A stretch of 64,000 nt of DNA from Prunus persica (GCF_000346465.2 NC_034009.1:10231401-10295400), one strand, 5' to 3'. Shown: positions 22,305 through 35,415, counted from the first letter of the stretch. The notes: generated by a model not told the origin, from the letters alone. Made by a program: numbers and translations.

Positions 22305-22680
22305 TTTTCGGAGAGTTGATGATATTTTTCTCAAATAAAAAGGATATGATTCCCCATATTGATGATATTTTCTCAAGCCCTTGATGAATCTGATTCCTCA
22401 TTTGACCCAAAAGGACAATTAATAATTGAAGATCAAGCTATATCTATATCAGCCAGGGATTTATTAATTAAAACAAAATTATTTTATACATATCATTTGG
22501 TCGTTGAATATGCTATTCTTATCACATTTGTATACTACCCATACCATCTTATGTGGCAAATGAGGTGGACAACCACATTAATTAAATTTATTTAACATTT
22601 TCTTTTCTTCTATGATTTATTAACACTTTAAAAAACACTGTTAATTAACATTTCTTTATTAAAAATACGCTTCATTGATT
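22305..22680. repeat. Truncated copy of the GAGAGTTGATG / MITE module
   Basis: Matches 13635-13990, 26760-27130 and 34970-35320, including the left part of the MITE. It breaks off in a poly-T run at 22680-22690, where another repeated segment (AATCAACCTAATAGGGTTTG, seen also at 12075, 25430, 25788, 30088 and 37688) begins. No gene. Confidence 0.7.
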
Positions 22681-22699
22681 TTTTTTTTTGGGTCAAATT

Positions 22700-23087
22700 A
22701 ATAGTCTAATCAACCTAATAGGGTTTGTTGTCGCAATCACCTTGACCACTATCACGAGGATTTAGAAACTTTCCTTCTTCGTGGTTCAAATTTTGGGAAG
22801 GAAGATAAAAGGAAAGCTCAATAATTGTACGTATAAGTTCCTCTTCATTTTTGACTATTTTTAGGATTTTTTATTCAATAACGCTACATGCACCAACTTG
22901 TTTATCAACTCTTTAACACTAAGTTACCAACACTGACATGGCAACCCATGTCATCTGCCATCTCATTTATTTTAAGTACATATTTTGTTCAAAAAAAGAA
23001 TTTCATCGGCAAAAATAAAAAATAACGAAAACAAAAAGTTTTTAGATTTAGCGTTAAACTCATCTCCTTCGTCTTTCGTCCTTCTCC
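22700..23087. repeat. Dispersed duplicated spacer (related to 30085-30600 and 37685-38180)
   Basis: Shares in order TCTAATCAACCTAATAGGG, CTCAATAATTGTACGTATAA, AACGCTA, GTTACCAACAC, CATATTTTGTTC and TTAGATTTAGCGTTAAACTC with the two other copies. No open frame of note apart from the start of the doubtful frame at 22985. Confidence 0.65.
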
Positions 23088-25400
23088 TTTGTGCAATCTT
23101 CTTCTCCAACTTAGCAAAGCTTGAAGCTCAGTTCTTCATGGCAATGGCAGCTCTTTCTCCAGCTCATTCATCCCATGGCACCGGCTTGCAAGCTCTAACT
23201 CAGACAGAAATCAAAATTTGGATTCAAAGGAGAATGACCAATTTCTTCAAGAAACCATACTCTTGAAGAAATCAATCTTGAATCTGACCTAGATATATAT
23301 GAGAGAGTGTTTGACTAGCAAGATGAGGTTTTCATATTTCAAATGCAGTTTTCAAAAAGAAACATTTTGGAGAACTCAAAGATGAAAAATTATGAAGGTT
23401 ACACTTGAGGAAGAAGAGAAAGTTTACAGAGAAACTTTCCAAAACTTGCCTGAAAAGTGACAGCTACCAAATGAGGAATCCTTTGGCATTTACACTCAAA
23501 AATTCCTTAAGTCAGAATCAACACATAGTAGCAGAGAGAGAAAGGAAAATAGGACAAAATAGTTGGTTATCTAGTTGGAAATCCTACAGAGCAAGGATGA
23601 CTAGTCATATGAGAAACAGATGACTAGTCATCACTTTATGAAATCAATTTAATGCAATGTGATGCAATGCACAATTTACCTTTGTCAATTTGCTTGAATC
23701 TCCATAGGATAATTGTTAGTTAAGAACACCTAGAGAAGCTATTCTTAATCTAAACTTGAGCTTGATAAAAACAATAATAATTCTATCACAAAATTGTCAA
23801 GGGAAGCCAAAAGAAAAACCCAAAATGCATACATTAACAGTACACCTTACTACCAAACTATTTATTAAATTACTAATTTACCCTAATATAAACTAAAAAC
23901 AAATATATTGAATTGTGAAACAAATGTAATTTTAATAAGTGCACCTTACTAACGCGGATCCTCTGGTTGTTTTTTCTCAATTTGCTTGACTTTTCTTTTA
24001 AGCATCCCACATCATTTAAAAAATATCTAAAACATAACACCCCATATTTTTGCCTACAATCTTCTTCTCCATCTTAGCATTTGGACAGCCGAACTCTTTT
24101 CTCTCTCAAAACCAAGCCCAGCAGAACCTCTTCTCCTTTCAATCACTCTTCTTCTCCAAGCATATAATTTTTTCATTTTTCTCATCTTTCAATTCAGGAA
24201 ATTTTCTATAATATTTGAAGCCCCTTGTAAAACTTGTTTTCTCCTATTTACCCCCACAAAAGTAGCCACACGAATCATATTGGGACTTAATTGTATCAGC
24301 AAGCAAGACAATCAAAGTTGTTTTTTGGTTTCAGATATTGGATTCAAAAAACAAAAAATTATTTTTAAAAAATCAGAAAGAGAAAAATGAAAAAAACAGA
24401 CTGCATGAAATACTGTGTTTCTTGGGAAAAAAATTAAAAACCCCCGAAGCTGCAAAATTGAGTGTTTTAATAAGAATGATTCCCTTACTGAGTATTACTT
24501 ATTATTTGATTTAGGATCATTATCAAAGAATTCTATTGAACGTTTTTGTGTTATTAGTTACATTTAGGATATATAAAAAAGAACAATATTGTCCAGAGTG
24601 TACAATTAAAAACTTTGAGAATCAAAGTATGGGGAAAGGGATCGTGGGGAGATGAATGTTGTTGGTCTTTTTTTAAAGAGGTAGTGTATTAGGGTGTATC
24701 AAGGGTATTTTTGGTAGTTAAATAGGGTGTACTTTGTTAATTTTACATTTTAATTAGGGCGTACTCAGTTAATTTTAGAGTTCATTTAGCAGAACTCATA
24801 GATTATCTCTTTAAAAAATCACACAAATTGACGGGTATTTTTGTAGAGCTCAATTTGTATTGTATTTCAACAATTTGAATAGTCTATGACATAGATTATA
24901 TCGCTATAAAAAAGCACCCGAATTGAATTTTTTTAACCATTTGATTGAATAGTAGTCATTTATTAAGTGTGTGTCTATTTGTCTCATCACATTTATATAT
25001 GTTTGAATGGTTTACAATTTGTTCAAATAAATGAAATGCAAAGTGGATGAACCCTAGAAAGTGTCGTATTTGAAAAATATATAAATAAAATGATAACCTT
25101 ACACATATTTGTTTATTTTATATAAATATCACCACAAACATAGAATAAACAGTTGCAAAACAACAGAAAACTTCTAATACTCAAAAAACATCCTTTAGCT
25201 TACATGATAGAAACAGAAACTGCCTTTTTCCACAACACTTCTATTCAACTGAGCATCTTATATCTTCTTCAGTTGCATTATTTGCAAAATTTGTTCCTCT
25301 GTTTGCAAATATGAAGCATTTTTCAAACATCTAGCATATTGCTGAAACATCTATCACTAGATCACATCTTACAAAAGTTATTCTTCTGTATTTGTTGTCG
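23088..25400. repeat. Segmental duplication block I, copy B
   Basis: Direct duplicate of 8367-10555, with scattered substitutions, small indels (the frame at 23139 has lost two bases) and an extra stretch at about 25178-25312 (CTTTAGCTTACATGATAGAA). No supported gene. Confidence 0.85.
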
Positions 25401-25739
25401 CTACTTTTCTTCTAATTAATAGTCTAATCAATCTAATAGGGTTTGTTGTTGCAATTCCAAAAGAGTTCAAGCCAGACAAACACACATACACCTGCGTTAA
25501 AATTCACTTTGACCATTGACTCGTTGAGTTAGAAACTTTCCTTCTTCTTGGTTCAAATTTAGGGAAGGAAGATAAAAAGGAAAGCTCAACAATTGTACCT
25601 ATAAGTTCCTCTTAACTTTTGACTATTTTGGGATTTTTTTTTTATTGTTATAGCAACAAAAAAATAATAATTTATTTTGATAATTTTAATTTTTTGAAGG
25701 GAAAAATTCTTTTGATATTTTGGGATTCACCTATGTAAC

Positions 25740-25772
<33 letters not shown>

Positions 25773-25973
25773 CATGTTGACAGGTCTAATCAATCTAATA
25801 GGGTTTGTTGTCGCAATTTCAAAGGAATTCAAGCCAGCCACGTTAAAATTCACATTGACTATTGACGCGTTGAGTTAAACTTTATATCACATCACCATCT
25901 TTTAAGTTAAACTTTATGTGTCGTATTACTTGTACCAAACTAAGTTGGTAATAATTAGCGGCGAATCTTGGGG

Positions 25974-26528
25974 TTACTCTATCTCTATCCAGCGAAATAG
26001 CAGGGCTGCATCCTTGCTATTAAGAACAGCCTGATCATTCTTAAGAGGAGTTGGGTGTCTCCCTGCACGAGCTGGTTGGTCTTGAGAAAATGGAGGCCTC
26101 TTGCCTGGCCGGCCATGGAACTTGTCTAGCATGGCAAAAGCCTCCCTTCCAAGCTTTGCTAGCTCTTCATGTTCAGTAATTAACACTCCCCCGTAGATCT
26201 CTGCTGCCTCAGTGCTACTAAGATAGACGTCCTTTATCTGATGAGGCTTCTGAGCTGGAACTTCCACCGTCTTTACAGGCCTTCTGATCTGATGATGAGG
26301 AGGAGGAACATGATTTTGATCCATGTTGGGGTATGGATAATATTGTACCTGTTGAGGAGGAGGAAGAGGCCTTACGGTGACAGTCTTGGTGGGCCAGCCG
26401 CCATGGTACTCTTCTCTCATGGCAGGTGCTGGGAAGTATGAAACTTCTTCTGCAGGGTAGACATGATCATATAGCACAGGACATGGGTGCCTGATATGAT
26501 AAAACACTTTCTCCTCTTTCATGGTCAT
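25974..26528 (-). CDS. Unknown Pro/Tyr-rich small protein, EAAxIYGGxxITE motif (paralogue B)
   Basis: 184 codons from the ATG at 26528, differing from paralogue A (12835-13389) at only a few positions; length and frame are intact. Domain layout is the same: FYHIRH..YDHVYPAEE, Pro/Gln/Tyr-rich middle, SSTEAAEIYGGVLITEHEE, basic tail. The frame extends upstream to 26606, but the TATAAAT box at 26576-26582 falls inside that extension. Both A and B lack the ancestral first codons found in paralogues C and D. The preserved frame after duplication is mild evidence that it is a gene. Function unknown. Confidence 0.6.
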   Translation of the reverse strand: MTMKEEKVFYHIRHPCPVLYDHVYPAEEVSYFPAPAMREEYHGGWPTKTVTVRPLPPPQQVQYYPYPNMDQNHVPPPHHQIRRPVKTVEVPAQKPHQIKDVYLSSTEAAEIYGGVLITEHEELAKLGREAFAMLDKFHGRPGKRPPFSQDQPARAGRHPTPLKNDQAVLNSKDAALLFRWIEIE

Positions 26529-26575
26529 AAAGCCATGCCTTGCCTTACTGAAACAAAGGTTAAGAGACAAGCAAC

Positions 26576-26582
26576 ATTTATA
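26576..26582 (-). promoter_or_regulatory. TATA box of paralogue B
   Basis: Minus-strand TATAAAT about 50 bases upstream of the ATG at 26528, aligned with the boxes of paralogues A and C. Confidence 0.5.
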
Positions 26583-26968
26583 GTCGTGAGAGTCACAGAA
26601 GCTCACAAGTGGGCTATCTGATCGATCGTGTGATTTTCTTTTGATGCTTTTCTGTTTCGTAAAATAATAAAAAGTAATTCTTATACTTTAGGGTCTGTTT
26701 GTAATAGCTAACTAGTAATTAAATAGTAGTTATAATAGCATATTGATTCCCCATATTGATGATATTTTCTGAGAGTTGATGATATTTTTCTCAAGTAAAA
26801 AGGCTATGATTCCCCATATTGATGATATTTTCTCAAGTCCTTGGTGAATCTGTTCCTCATTTGACCCAAAAGGACAATTAATAATTGAAGATCAATCTAC
26901 ATCTATATCAGCCAGGGATTTATTAATTGAAACAAAATTATTTTATACATATCATTTGGTCGTTGAAT

Positions 26969-27224
26969 AATGCTACTCTTATCACATTTGTATACTATAT
27001 TCTCATACCACCTTATGTGACAAATGAGGTGGACAACCACATTAATTAAATTTATTTAACATTTTCTTTTCTTTTATGATTTATTAACACTTTAAAAAAC
27101 ACTGTTAATTAACATTTCTTTATTAAAAATACACTTCATTGATTTAATTGATGTGACATATGATATGAACATGCCACAACATGTGGTATAGAAATATGAG
27201 ATAAAATGTGGTAAGTGTAGCATT
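26969..27224. mobile_element. MITE with AATGCTAC ends (copy 3 of 4)
   Basis: Same 256-base element and flanks as 13831-14086; ends AATGCTACTCTTATC and GGTAAGTGTAGCATT. Carried along by block duplication. Confidence 0.65.
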
Positions 27225-27858
27225 ACTATTTGATGATTTGGTTAGCAAAATAGTGTTATTGTGTTATATATAGAATGATAATCTACAAATCCTCGGTTTG
27301 GTGGAATATCATCACACACTTTTCGAGTGTATCTATGGTCGCATACATAATTCCTATATATGATTTGGAATTTTGTAATACATTTGTTAGGATTGAAACA
27401 AGCACAAAATTAAAAATTTAAAAAAAAAAAAAGCACTATTGCCATTTCCCTAGCATGATAAAGTTGAATTAATGTCCAGTCATCCATTTCTCTTTAGTCT
27501 ATCCTAAATCCTGAATTGTACAATAGATTATGCAAATATTAAAACCAAAGAGATATTATAGATCGAGAATACATGCACGAAATACGTATGTAGGTACGTA
27601 CATATTCTATCAATTACAAGCTTATCATGAGGACGGGACAACTCGCTGGCATATTGACTGGCGGGAACTTTCACAGGGTCAATCTTTGTTGGATAACCAC
27701 GGAAGTCATGTCCATTGGAAATCCAAGTTAAGAAAAAAAAGAAAAAGAAAAAGATACACTCTTCGCAGATATATAGGGTATATCTAGTAGTTAAAAGGAT
27801 CACTAGGAGGAGAGGAAGAAAGGCTGACTATGTTTCTTGTGTACCAAGAAAATTAAGG

Positions 27859-28257
27859 CTAATTGGGTCGAGGACCATATTCAGTAATTACCACTCCCTT
27901 GTACAGCTCTGCTGCCTCAGTGCTAGTAAGAACGCGGCCCTTTGCCTGATTAGGCTTCTGAGCTGGAACTTCCACCGTCTTTACAGGCCTTCTGATCTGA
28001 TGATGAGGAGGAGGGACATGATTTTGATCCATGTTGGGGTATGGATAATATTGTACCTGTTGAGGAGGAGGAGGAGGCCTTACGGTGACAGTCTTGGTGG
28101 GCCAGCCGCCATGATACTCGTCTCTCTTGGGAGGTGCTGGGAAGTATGAAACTTCTTCTGCAGGGTAGACATGATCATATAGCACGGGATATGGGTGCCT
28201 GATATGATAAAACACTTTCTCCTCTCTCGTGGTCATAAAGCCTTGATAAAAAGCCAT
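27859..28257 (-). CDS. Unknown Pro/Tyr-rich small protein, EAAxxYxGxxITE motif (paralogue C)
   Basis: 132 codons from ATG at 28257 (MAFYQGFMTTREEKVFYHIR). The N-terminal and middle parts match paralogues A and B. The C-terminal part is shorter and diverges: TSTEAAELYKGVVITE followed by YGPRPN and stop. The upstream region (28258-28380) keeps the leader that A and B lost and a TATATAA box, so this copy best shows the ancestral 5' organisation. No signal peptide or known domain. The 3' flank (27270-27850) duplicates 35650-36230, next to paralogue D. Confidence 0.65.
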   Translation of the reverse strand: MAFYQGFMTTREEKVFYHIRHPYPVLYDHVYPAEEVSYFPAPPKRDEYHGGWPTKTVTVRPPPPPQQVQYYPYPNMDQNHVPPPHHQIRRPVKTVEVPAQKPNQAKGRVLTSTEAAELYKGVVITEYGPRPN

Positions 28258-28369
28258 GCTAACTTAATTAAAAGCTGAGAATTGAAGTAGAACTAATTGA
28301 TCAAGGGGAAGCTAGAGCTAGCTAGGTTTGCCTTGCCTTACTGAAACAAAGGTTAAGAGCCAAGCAACA

Positions 28370-28376
28370 TTATATA
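28370..28376 (-). promoter_or_regulatory. TATA box of paralogue C
   Basis: Minus-strand TATATAA about 113 bases upstream of the ATG at 28257, in the same sequence context (..CTCTCAC .. ATGTTGCTTG) as in A and B. In paralogue D the same place reads TATTTAG (about 36730), a weakened box. Confidence 0.55.
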
Positions 28377-28380
28377 GGAG

Positions 28381-30080
28381 TGAGAGTCACAGAAGCTCAC
28401 AAGTGGGCTGTCTGATCGATCTTGTGATTTTCTTTTTATGCTTTCCTTTTTCGTAAAATAATAAAAAGTAATTCTTATACTCTAGCAACCAACAAATATG
28501 ATAAGACATTACCATAAGAATACTGTTCTTATAAGTAATTCATGGCTTGTTTCGTAAGTCTTTTTGAAAAGAAAAAAAAAATCAATGGAGGAGGGACGGG
28601 AGTGCTTTCTAACAGTCTTGGTTGAGAGCTAGTTTGTGACTTGTGTTGTAAGTTGGGTCCTTGAAAGATGGATGGTGGGAAGTTTAATTAGTAATTTCGA
28701 GAAATTCCTATAACTTTGAGGAGTTCCATTCTTGTGATATTGTATGTTTAATTTTAAATAACTTGAGTTCAAGCAAATCCATGCATGGCAAGTTCGAATT
28801 TGATAAGGATAATGAAAGTGATATATATTCTTTATTGAATATTTTTTTTTTCCAGTGACGATCTTTAAATTGCGAAAATTTGTTAATAACTACTCTCGTC
28901 CGCAGTGCCTCAATCAAAATTGAACCTCCAAAGGATTTGGTTAAGCAGTGAGCAATTCTGGTAAGGTTTGGCCACGAGTTACATATATATATCTACTACA
29001 GAGAACATAATGTTATGGTATTAATAACATGTTAGTTAGATGTTTTGTATTATTTTCTTCCCCTCCTATTGGAGAGTTTTGAATATATGCACATGACTGT
29101 GGACCCTATAACGTTACCCTTCGTAGACATTTATCCTTTGCATCGACTGTGGACCGTATAACGTTACCAATTTGTTTTAGATCCCAACTGCCACCATCAA
29201 AGAAAAAGCAATGATATATACATAATATGTATCCATGGATAACAAGTGTTGTGGATAAGTCATAAGAGATTATAGATTAAACTTATAAATTTGCATTGTA
29301 TTATGGGTCTCTTATTTTCCCATTCTCTTTTTGTTCACTTACACTTTTTTTTATTTGTTTTTGTTTTAATACCTTTTATTATAACATACAAGGGAATGTA
29401 AGTGGACAAAAGAGAAGTGGGAGCATACAATTTTCAACAAAAGGAGTGTAAACGGACAAAAGATTAGTGGGAAAATCTGCTCCTTATATTAATAGTTATT
29501 AAACTAGGTGCTTTCCAATATATTATTGATGTTATTTTCATTGGATTTAAAATTGTTTCTCCCATCTTAGAAATGTTGATATAGGTAACATTTAGTAAGG
29601 AGAAAAAACTGCAAAAGACTTATTATTGATGTAATTTTATTTCTTGATGATTTGGGAAAAAAGTATTAGTGTGGCGTGCATATGCTTACGATGGCAAGTT
29701 TACGTAACAAATTATTCTGGCCTATCTCAGGCTCTGTGCTTGATATCTTCTTGGTAGGAAAATATATTCTTGATCATATAATGTTGCTTTAAATTACATG
29801 TAGTGGAGGAAGCATTTGCCTCCTGTTGCATGTATGTATTTGCCCAAATTACAAATGGGTTACTTTAGATTTAGAGCATATATATATACATATACAGTAC
29901 GTGAATGTGATCGATTCCAATTTTCCAACAGAAAAAGATACCACAATCCCCAGCCACAACAATCTTGCCTGGGTCCTTAATTGGGATAAGATATTTGAAG
30001 AAGCTTGGGGAATAAAATGGTATATTCTTTTTGCATCTCTTTCTAATTTGCATACTTAATTTTCTTTTTCTTTCTAAGTT
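28381..30080. other. AT-rich spacer, no supported gene
   Basis: 28430-28830 duplicates 36790-36815 plus 37300-37660. 28840-29800 is AT-rich and has no match in the window that I could see. 29890-29965 (CGATTCCAATTTTCC .. GAAAAAGATACCA) recurs at 60887-60920. The frames 28708, 29826 and 29871 are not supported. Confidence 0.45.
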
Positions 30081-30737
30081 CTAACTAATAGTCTAATCAA
30101 CCTACGAGGGTTTGTTGTCGCAATTCCTGAAAAGGAGTAAAAAGAACATATTCAAAGGGAAAAAAAAGGAAAAAAAAGGGAGAAGAACGCTCCTTGGGGG
30201 AAATGGGAAGGTATTAATTCCTTGCATAACTTGGTAGAAGTTCACCTTCACCATTGACACAATCAGTTAGAATCTTTCTTTCTCGGTTCAAATTTCGGAA
30301 AGGAATATAAAAGGAAAGCTCAATAATTGTACGTATAAGTTCGTCTTTACTTTTAACTATTTTGGGATTTTTTTATTCAATAACGCTATGTGTACCAATT
30401 TGTTTATCAACTTTTTAATACCAAGTTACCAACACATGTGGCACATGACATGACAACCCATATCATCTGCTATCTTATTTATTTTAACTACATATTTTGT
30501 TCCTAAAAAAAGAATTCACCCAGCAAAAATAAAAAAGAACGAAAAACAAACGATTTTAGATTTAGCGTTAAACTCATCTCTTCCGTCCTTCCTTATTCCC
30601 CTCTGAAGACCCTAGAAATTGAACAGTGCGTCCAATTACGTATCAAAACATGGGATAGCTGGTCCAACAAGAAAAAAAAAACCATATGCAGCCAATTAAG
30701 CTTATGGCTATTGTAGGAGGATGTGCATATATAAATA

Positions 30738-31087
30738 GGGAGATTCACTATTATACCCAATATGGGGGCCCAAATTATAAAAATACCCTACATAAAATGG
30801 ACTTTAGAAACACACCCAAAGCCCATTTACAACATAACAAAAAAGCTTTTAACTTCTTATAAATTACAAAACTGCCATCAATTTCTTAAAACAAGCCCAA
30901 CCCCAAAATCTCATAAAAATACCCAAAGCACTCAATAGGGCATCAAAGTAATTTAATAATCAATATTAAATTCAATAAGGCCAGCTATCATGTTTTGGGT
31001 TTTTTTTGGGTTTGTTTATAGGAATTCAATTGTGTAGGGTTTATTTATAATATTAGTGCTAGAAATGGGTATATCACTAAATATCTC
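30738..31087. mobile_element. MULE-type MITE, 350 bp, with 9-bp TSD
   Basis: ATATAAATA flanks it on both sides (30729-30737 and 31088-31096). Ends GGGAGATTCACTATTATACC and GGGTATATCACTAAATATCTC form an imperfect inverted repeat ending in ATACCC. A 9-bp duplication is the Mutator signature. The duplicate of this locus (38320 joined to 52200) lacks it and instead carries a different insertion. No coding frame. Confidence 0.65.
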
Positions 31088-32650
31088 ATATAAATATTCA
31101 TGTCTATTGTCACAGAATTTTTGTTGTTGTTGTTGTTGATATTAGAACTTAATCATACCGTAGCAACTATACATCGTCTTTTATATCACATCATCACCAT
31201 CTTTTAAGTTAAAATTTATGTGTCGTATCATATCTAATGATTACATTGCTAACTAAATCTTATACAAGTAGTATAACCCATCGATGAAGATAAATATCTC
31301 ACTTTTGTAAGAAATGTGACCCATGAATGATGATGGGTAATGAATATGAAACTAATAGCAAATACATTCACTTATATAAGGATAAGAATATAGCCGGTTC
31401 TAAGATTTTGAGGATCCTGTGTGAAACTTAAACTGGAGCCCTCACATAATCTAATATGAAAATACTGGAAAAAAAAGTTGCCATGACTTAATTTCATAAA
31501 TAAATTATTTTTATAACTAAAAATCATCATCAATTAGCATGTAATAAAAATCACAAATCAAATTCATAATTTTTTTAACGTTTTCATTGATAAAGTTAAA
31601 TATTAGTTTGTTCGGTAAAAAAAAAAAAGAGTTCAAGAGAAAGAAGAAGGCATGATTTTTTATTTTTTATTTGGTTGTTTTGAGTGGAAAGTGTTTTTTT
31701 TAGGAGAAAGCGTATGGGTGTGATATATTAGTTTAATTGGATCCACCTCCACCAAATACACTTATGCATCAATGTGTTGCATGCTAGTTTATATATATAG
31801 TTTTTATAATATTAATATATAATATAAAATAAAAAAATTTCGGGGGCCCTCAAAAATTAAGGACCCTGTGCAGTGACGCCACTTGCACCATACCAGGGCA
31901 GTCCCTGTATGAGAAGTTGCTGAGTCAGTCCATGGCGAACCTTTAGAATTATTAGAGTCATTATAGTGCATCTGATACTCTTTTTTTCTTCTTTGTTATT
32001 TTCTCGTTTTCTTTTCTTCCCTTTTTTTATATATAAATTTTATAATAATAATAAATTTCCTTGAAAAGTGATTACATAACAAAAAAGATAGAGTATGCAG
32101 GAGGGGAGGGGCTAGCATTAAATATATTTTATATAGCATAAGAAGTGATTTCTACATATAATTATAAGCGGAACATATAAAGACTAGGCTAGCTATATAT
32201 ATCCAAACCACTTCTACATTTGATGTACATATATTTGTTTATTTTATATAAATATCACCACAAAAATAGAATAAACAGTTCCGCAAAACAACAGTAAACT
32301 TCTAATACTTAAAAAACACATCATTTAGTTTACATAATAGCTTACATATTTGAAATATGTATTAGTAATATTCCAAATTACAGAAGTGCCTTATAAAGTA
32401 TTATGGTAGCATTATTGAATGTATGGAAGATTCTTTGGAGCTAAGAATTTCGTGGCAGGTTAACCCATGGATATGGTTGGTACAAAACACATTAATGAAA
32501 AAGAGGAATAAGCACAAATTGTGGGAGGTGAAGATATTTCTTACCGGAGAGATTGACAGGAATCAATATCATAGTTTATTTGGTTGCTTTTCGTTGTTTG
32601 AGAGCTGCATATGATGGATTTTTCAAATAAACTTATTTGAGAGATATTTT
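31088..32650. repeat. Segmental duplication block V, copy A
   Basis: Direct match to 52226-53250 plus 54014-54500 (ATTCATGTCTATTGTCACAG .. AAATAAACTTATTTGAG). The part 31386-31910 (GGCCGGTTCTAAGA-type start, AAGGACCCTGTGCAGTG end) is absent from the related 12290-12400 region and may itself be an older insertion. The short plus frame 32423-32614 is broken in the other copy; no gene is claimed. Confidence 0.75.
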
Positions 32651-32659
32651 TGTAAAGCT

Positions 32660-34380
32660 CAGTTTGTACTATGTCTGTGTGAAATTTGTTTCTTTATGAA
32701 AGGTTATTATGAGATAATTTATCTTCAATTTTGATATGAAAGTGTGTGCAACTAATGATGATTTTGGTATAAAATTTTGGTAGAGACTTCTTATTGTCTT
32801 ATAGGTTCATATTGAGAATCGACAAGATAGAATTTCAACTTGGATATGTGATCATGATTTTAGCCATTTGGAGTGCACAAAAGGGAGTAAGAGTATCATG
32901 AAATACTTTGTGATTATAGTTAAATTTATTAAATGAATTAATTGTTATATTGTTGTTCATAAGTGGTAGCAGGTGTACTCAAAGTTTCATGGATTTGAGA
33001 GGTACTCTTAATCATAAGATTTAATGTATGATGCTTTTCCGTTATACTTAAATGTATACCAATGCGTATTTAATTTCCAATTATACTGAGGTGAAATCCA
33101 CTAATCATTTGTGTGCAAGATTGTGTAGGAAATATTTCCAAAAACATGCATGTTTAGAGCGCGTTAAAATGGAGAACAAAGACATGACCTACATTATATA
33201 TGCCTTGTGAAGGCTAGTCTTGATATGCATGCCTCGTGGAGGAGGCTATTAAGGCAAAATGTTGAGGGGGATGTGCTTAAGCCCATAAGGGAATCACTTA
33301 GGGAGGTAACCCAACTTCTGTGATTGGAGATCCCATGAAGGAAGTTCAATGTGGTAGAAACAATTCATACTGCGTGACTCATATAGCACTCATAAAATTA
33401 TGGAGATATCCTTGAGATATTCTTCTGCTCATCCCTAAGGCAAAAGTTCTATTTTATGTGACGTTATGAAGGGATTTATCCCTGAATGAGTTTCGAGGCG
33501 GGCAAACTCTCGCAGGGTGCAGGTCACATGTACTTTTGGAGAACTCACCTAAGTGAGAGACGTCGTGAGGCCACGACTGTGAGAATTGGGCTATTCTCTA
33601 GTAACTCTCATGAGAATCAAGATTAGTGCATGGTCATAAATAGAGCTACCCCGCATCCAAGTCTCAACCAATACTATGTGTGGGATATGTTGAAGTTTGG
33701 TCAAAGGTGCCGAGTTCAATACTTTGTACACTCAGGTTCCTCAAATGGAGACTATCATCACTAAGTGAAGGTTCAAGCCCGGAAGGCACCTACACCTATT
33801 ACATAGTATTATATTGCCCGTATATATTATATATTTTTCACTTTTTTTTGTCACGGTAAAATTTTGAAAACGGATTGTTGGAATTTTAAAAAGGTTTTAA
33901 AATTTAACCGTTTTATTTAATTATTTTGGCTGTTTTATTTTATTTTATTTATTGTGGGGGTTATAAATATTTAATATTCATGTTTTATTTTTGTATTGAA
34001 TGCCTTAATTTTCTGGTTGTTGAACTTTTCTAGTTGGTGAAGGTTATATGTTTTTGGATGTCTATAAAAGGCCACTCCTCATTCACATTTGAAAAAATCA
34101 CACACTATCAGAATATCATATACCACATTCTGATTCTCTCCTTTTCTACTTTTACATATATTCTATACTTTATATTATTATTATTTTGGGCAATGGTTAT
34201 GTGACTTGGATACCTATATCTGTTTATGAACGTGCTCATAGCGGATCTTGAGTTTGTGTACAAAGGGTCGTATCTTGGAGTCTTGTAGATCGTCAGTACC
34301 TGCACGTGGGAGACTACAAAGGCTTTAGGATAACGTCTTTGATGTGCTTCACCGTACCAAACTCACCTTCTTACTAATTA
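32660..34380 (+). mobile_element. Degenerate copia-type retrotransposon 3' half with LTR-like end
   Basis: 33260-33800 contains a sequence typical of the post-pol region of a plant copia lineage: TTGAGGGGGATGTGCTTAAG, CTGTGATTGGAGATCCCATG, GAGATATTCTTCTGCTCATC, followed by spacer to about 33840. 33850-34350 looks like an LTR, with a TATA box in TCTATAAAAGGCCACTC (about 34060) and a transcript-leader-like ACACACTATCAG stretch. 32800-32950 may be RNase H residue but has no open frame. No second LTR or TSD was found. Assignment rests on recognised motifs, not an alignment. Confidence 0.45.
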
Positions 34381-34529
34381 TTTATTTTCCTTTTACTTAC
34401 CTATTATTTTGTTTTCTTCAATTTCATTATACCTTCAAAGCTTTCCAATTTGTTTATATGTTATTTATAATATAAATATTTGTATTTGTTTTAACGGAAA
34501 TAAGGAAAACTTATTATTTTACACAACAT

Positions 34530-34600
34530 AAGCTTGTAGGTGGTAGTCATAGGGGAATGGGGGAAGAAGATATCATCGGGGGAAGAGGGAGAGCGCACAG

Positions 34601-34676
<76 letters not shown>

Positions 34677-34845
34677 ATGAATTTCTCAATTTGCCCTTAA
34701 TTTTGACAGAAAATTTAACTAAGTTGACGGAAAGACCAATGATGCAACATGATATCTAATTGAAACACCACCGTAACAATTTAACAATATGAGGGTCGAA
34801 AAGTAAAATTGGGTCTTAATCCAGGGACCATTGTTATAATTTTGC
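34530..34845. mobile_element. Left-truncated copy of the long-TIR element, with (GA)n
   Basis: Matches 21930-22193: GCTTGTAGGTGGTAGTCAT, AGAGGGAGAGCGCACAGGAG, a (GA)n tract at 34603-34674, then AACTAAGTTGACGGAAAG to CATTGTTATAATTT. The GA tract is longer than in the other copy. Followed by the same flank (TGCCAAAAAACTATTTGCG), so the two copies share a duplication. Confidence 0.65.
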
Positions 34846-35161
34846 CAAAAAACTATTTGCGGTAGGTTCCACTTCTTGTTTGACTGGTCTAGATATGCTT
34901 GTTTTACAAGGATATTTTCTTTTGGCAAAAAGAAAAAGAAAAAAGAGAGAGGATATTTTCTAAGAGTGGATGATATTTTTCTCCAGTAAAAAGGATATGA
35001 TTCCGCATATTGATGATATTTTCTCAAGTCCTTGGTGAATCTGATTCCTCATTTGACCCAAAAGGACAATTAATAATTGAAGATGAATCTACATCTATAT
35101 CAACCAGGGATTTATTAATTTAAAACAAAATTATTTTATACATATCATTTAATCGTTGAAT

Positions 35162-35415
35162 AATGCTATTCTTACCACATTTGTATATCACATTCTCATA
35201 CCAACTTATGTGGCAAATGAAGTGGACATCCACATTAAATAAATTTGTTTAACATTTTCTTTTCTTTTATGACTTATTAACACTTTAAAAACACTGTTAA
35301 TTAAAATTTCTTTATTAAAATATACTTCATTGATTTAATTGATGTGGCATATGATATGAACATGCCACCACATGTGGTATAAAAATATGAGATAAAATGT
35401 GATAAGTGCAGCATT
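35162..35415. mobile_element. MITE with AATGCTA ends (copy 4 of 4)
   Basis: Same element as 13831-14086 and 26969-27224, slightly shorter; ends AATGCTATTCTTACC and GATAAGTGCAGCATT. Confidence 0.6.
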
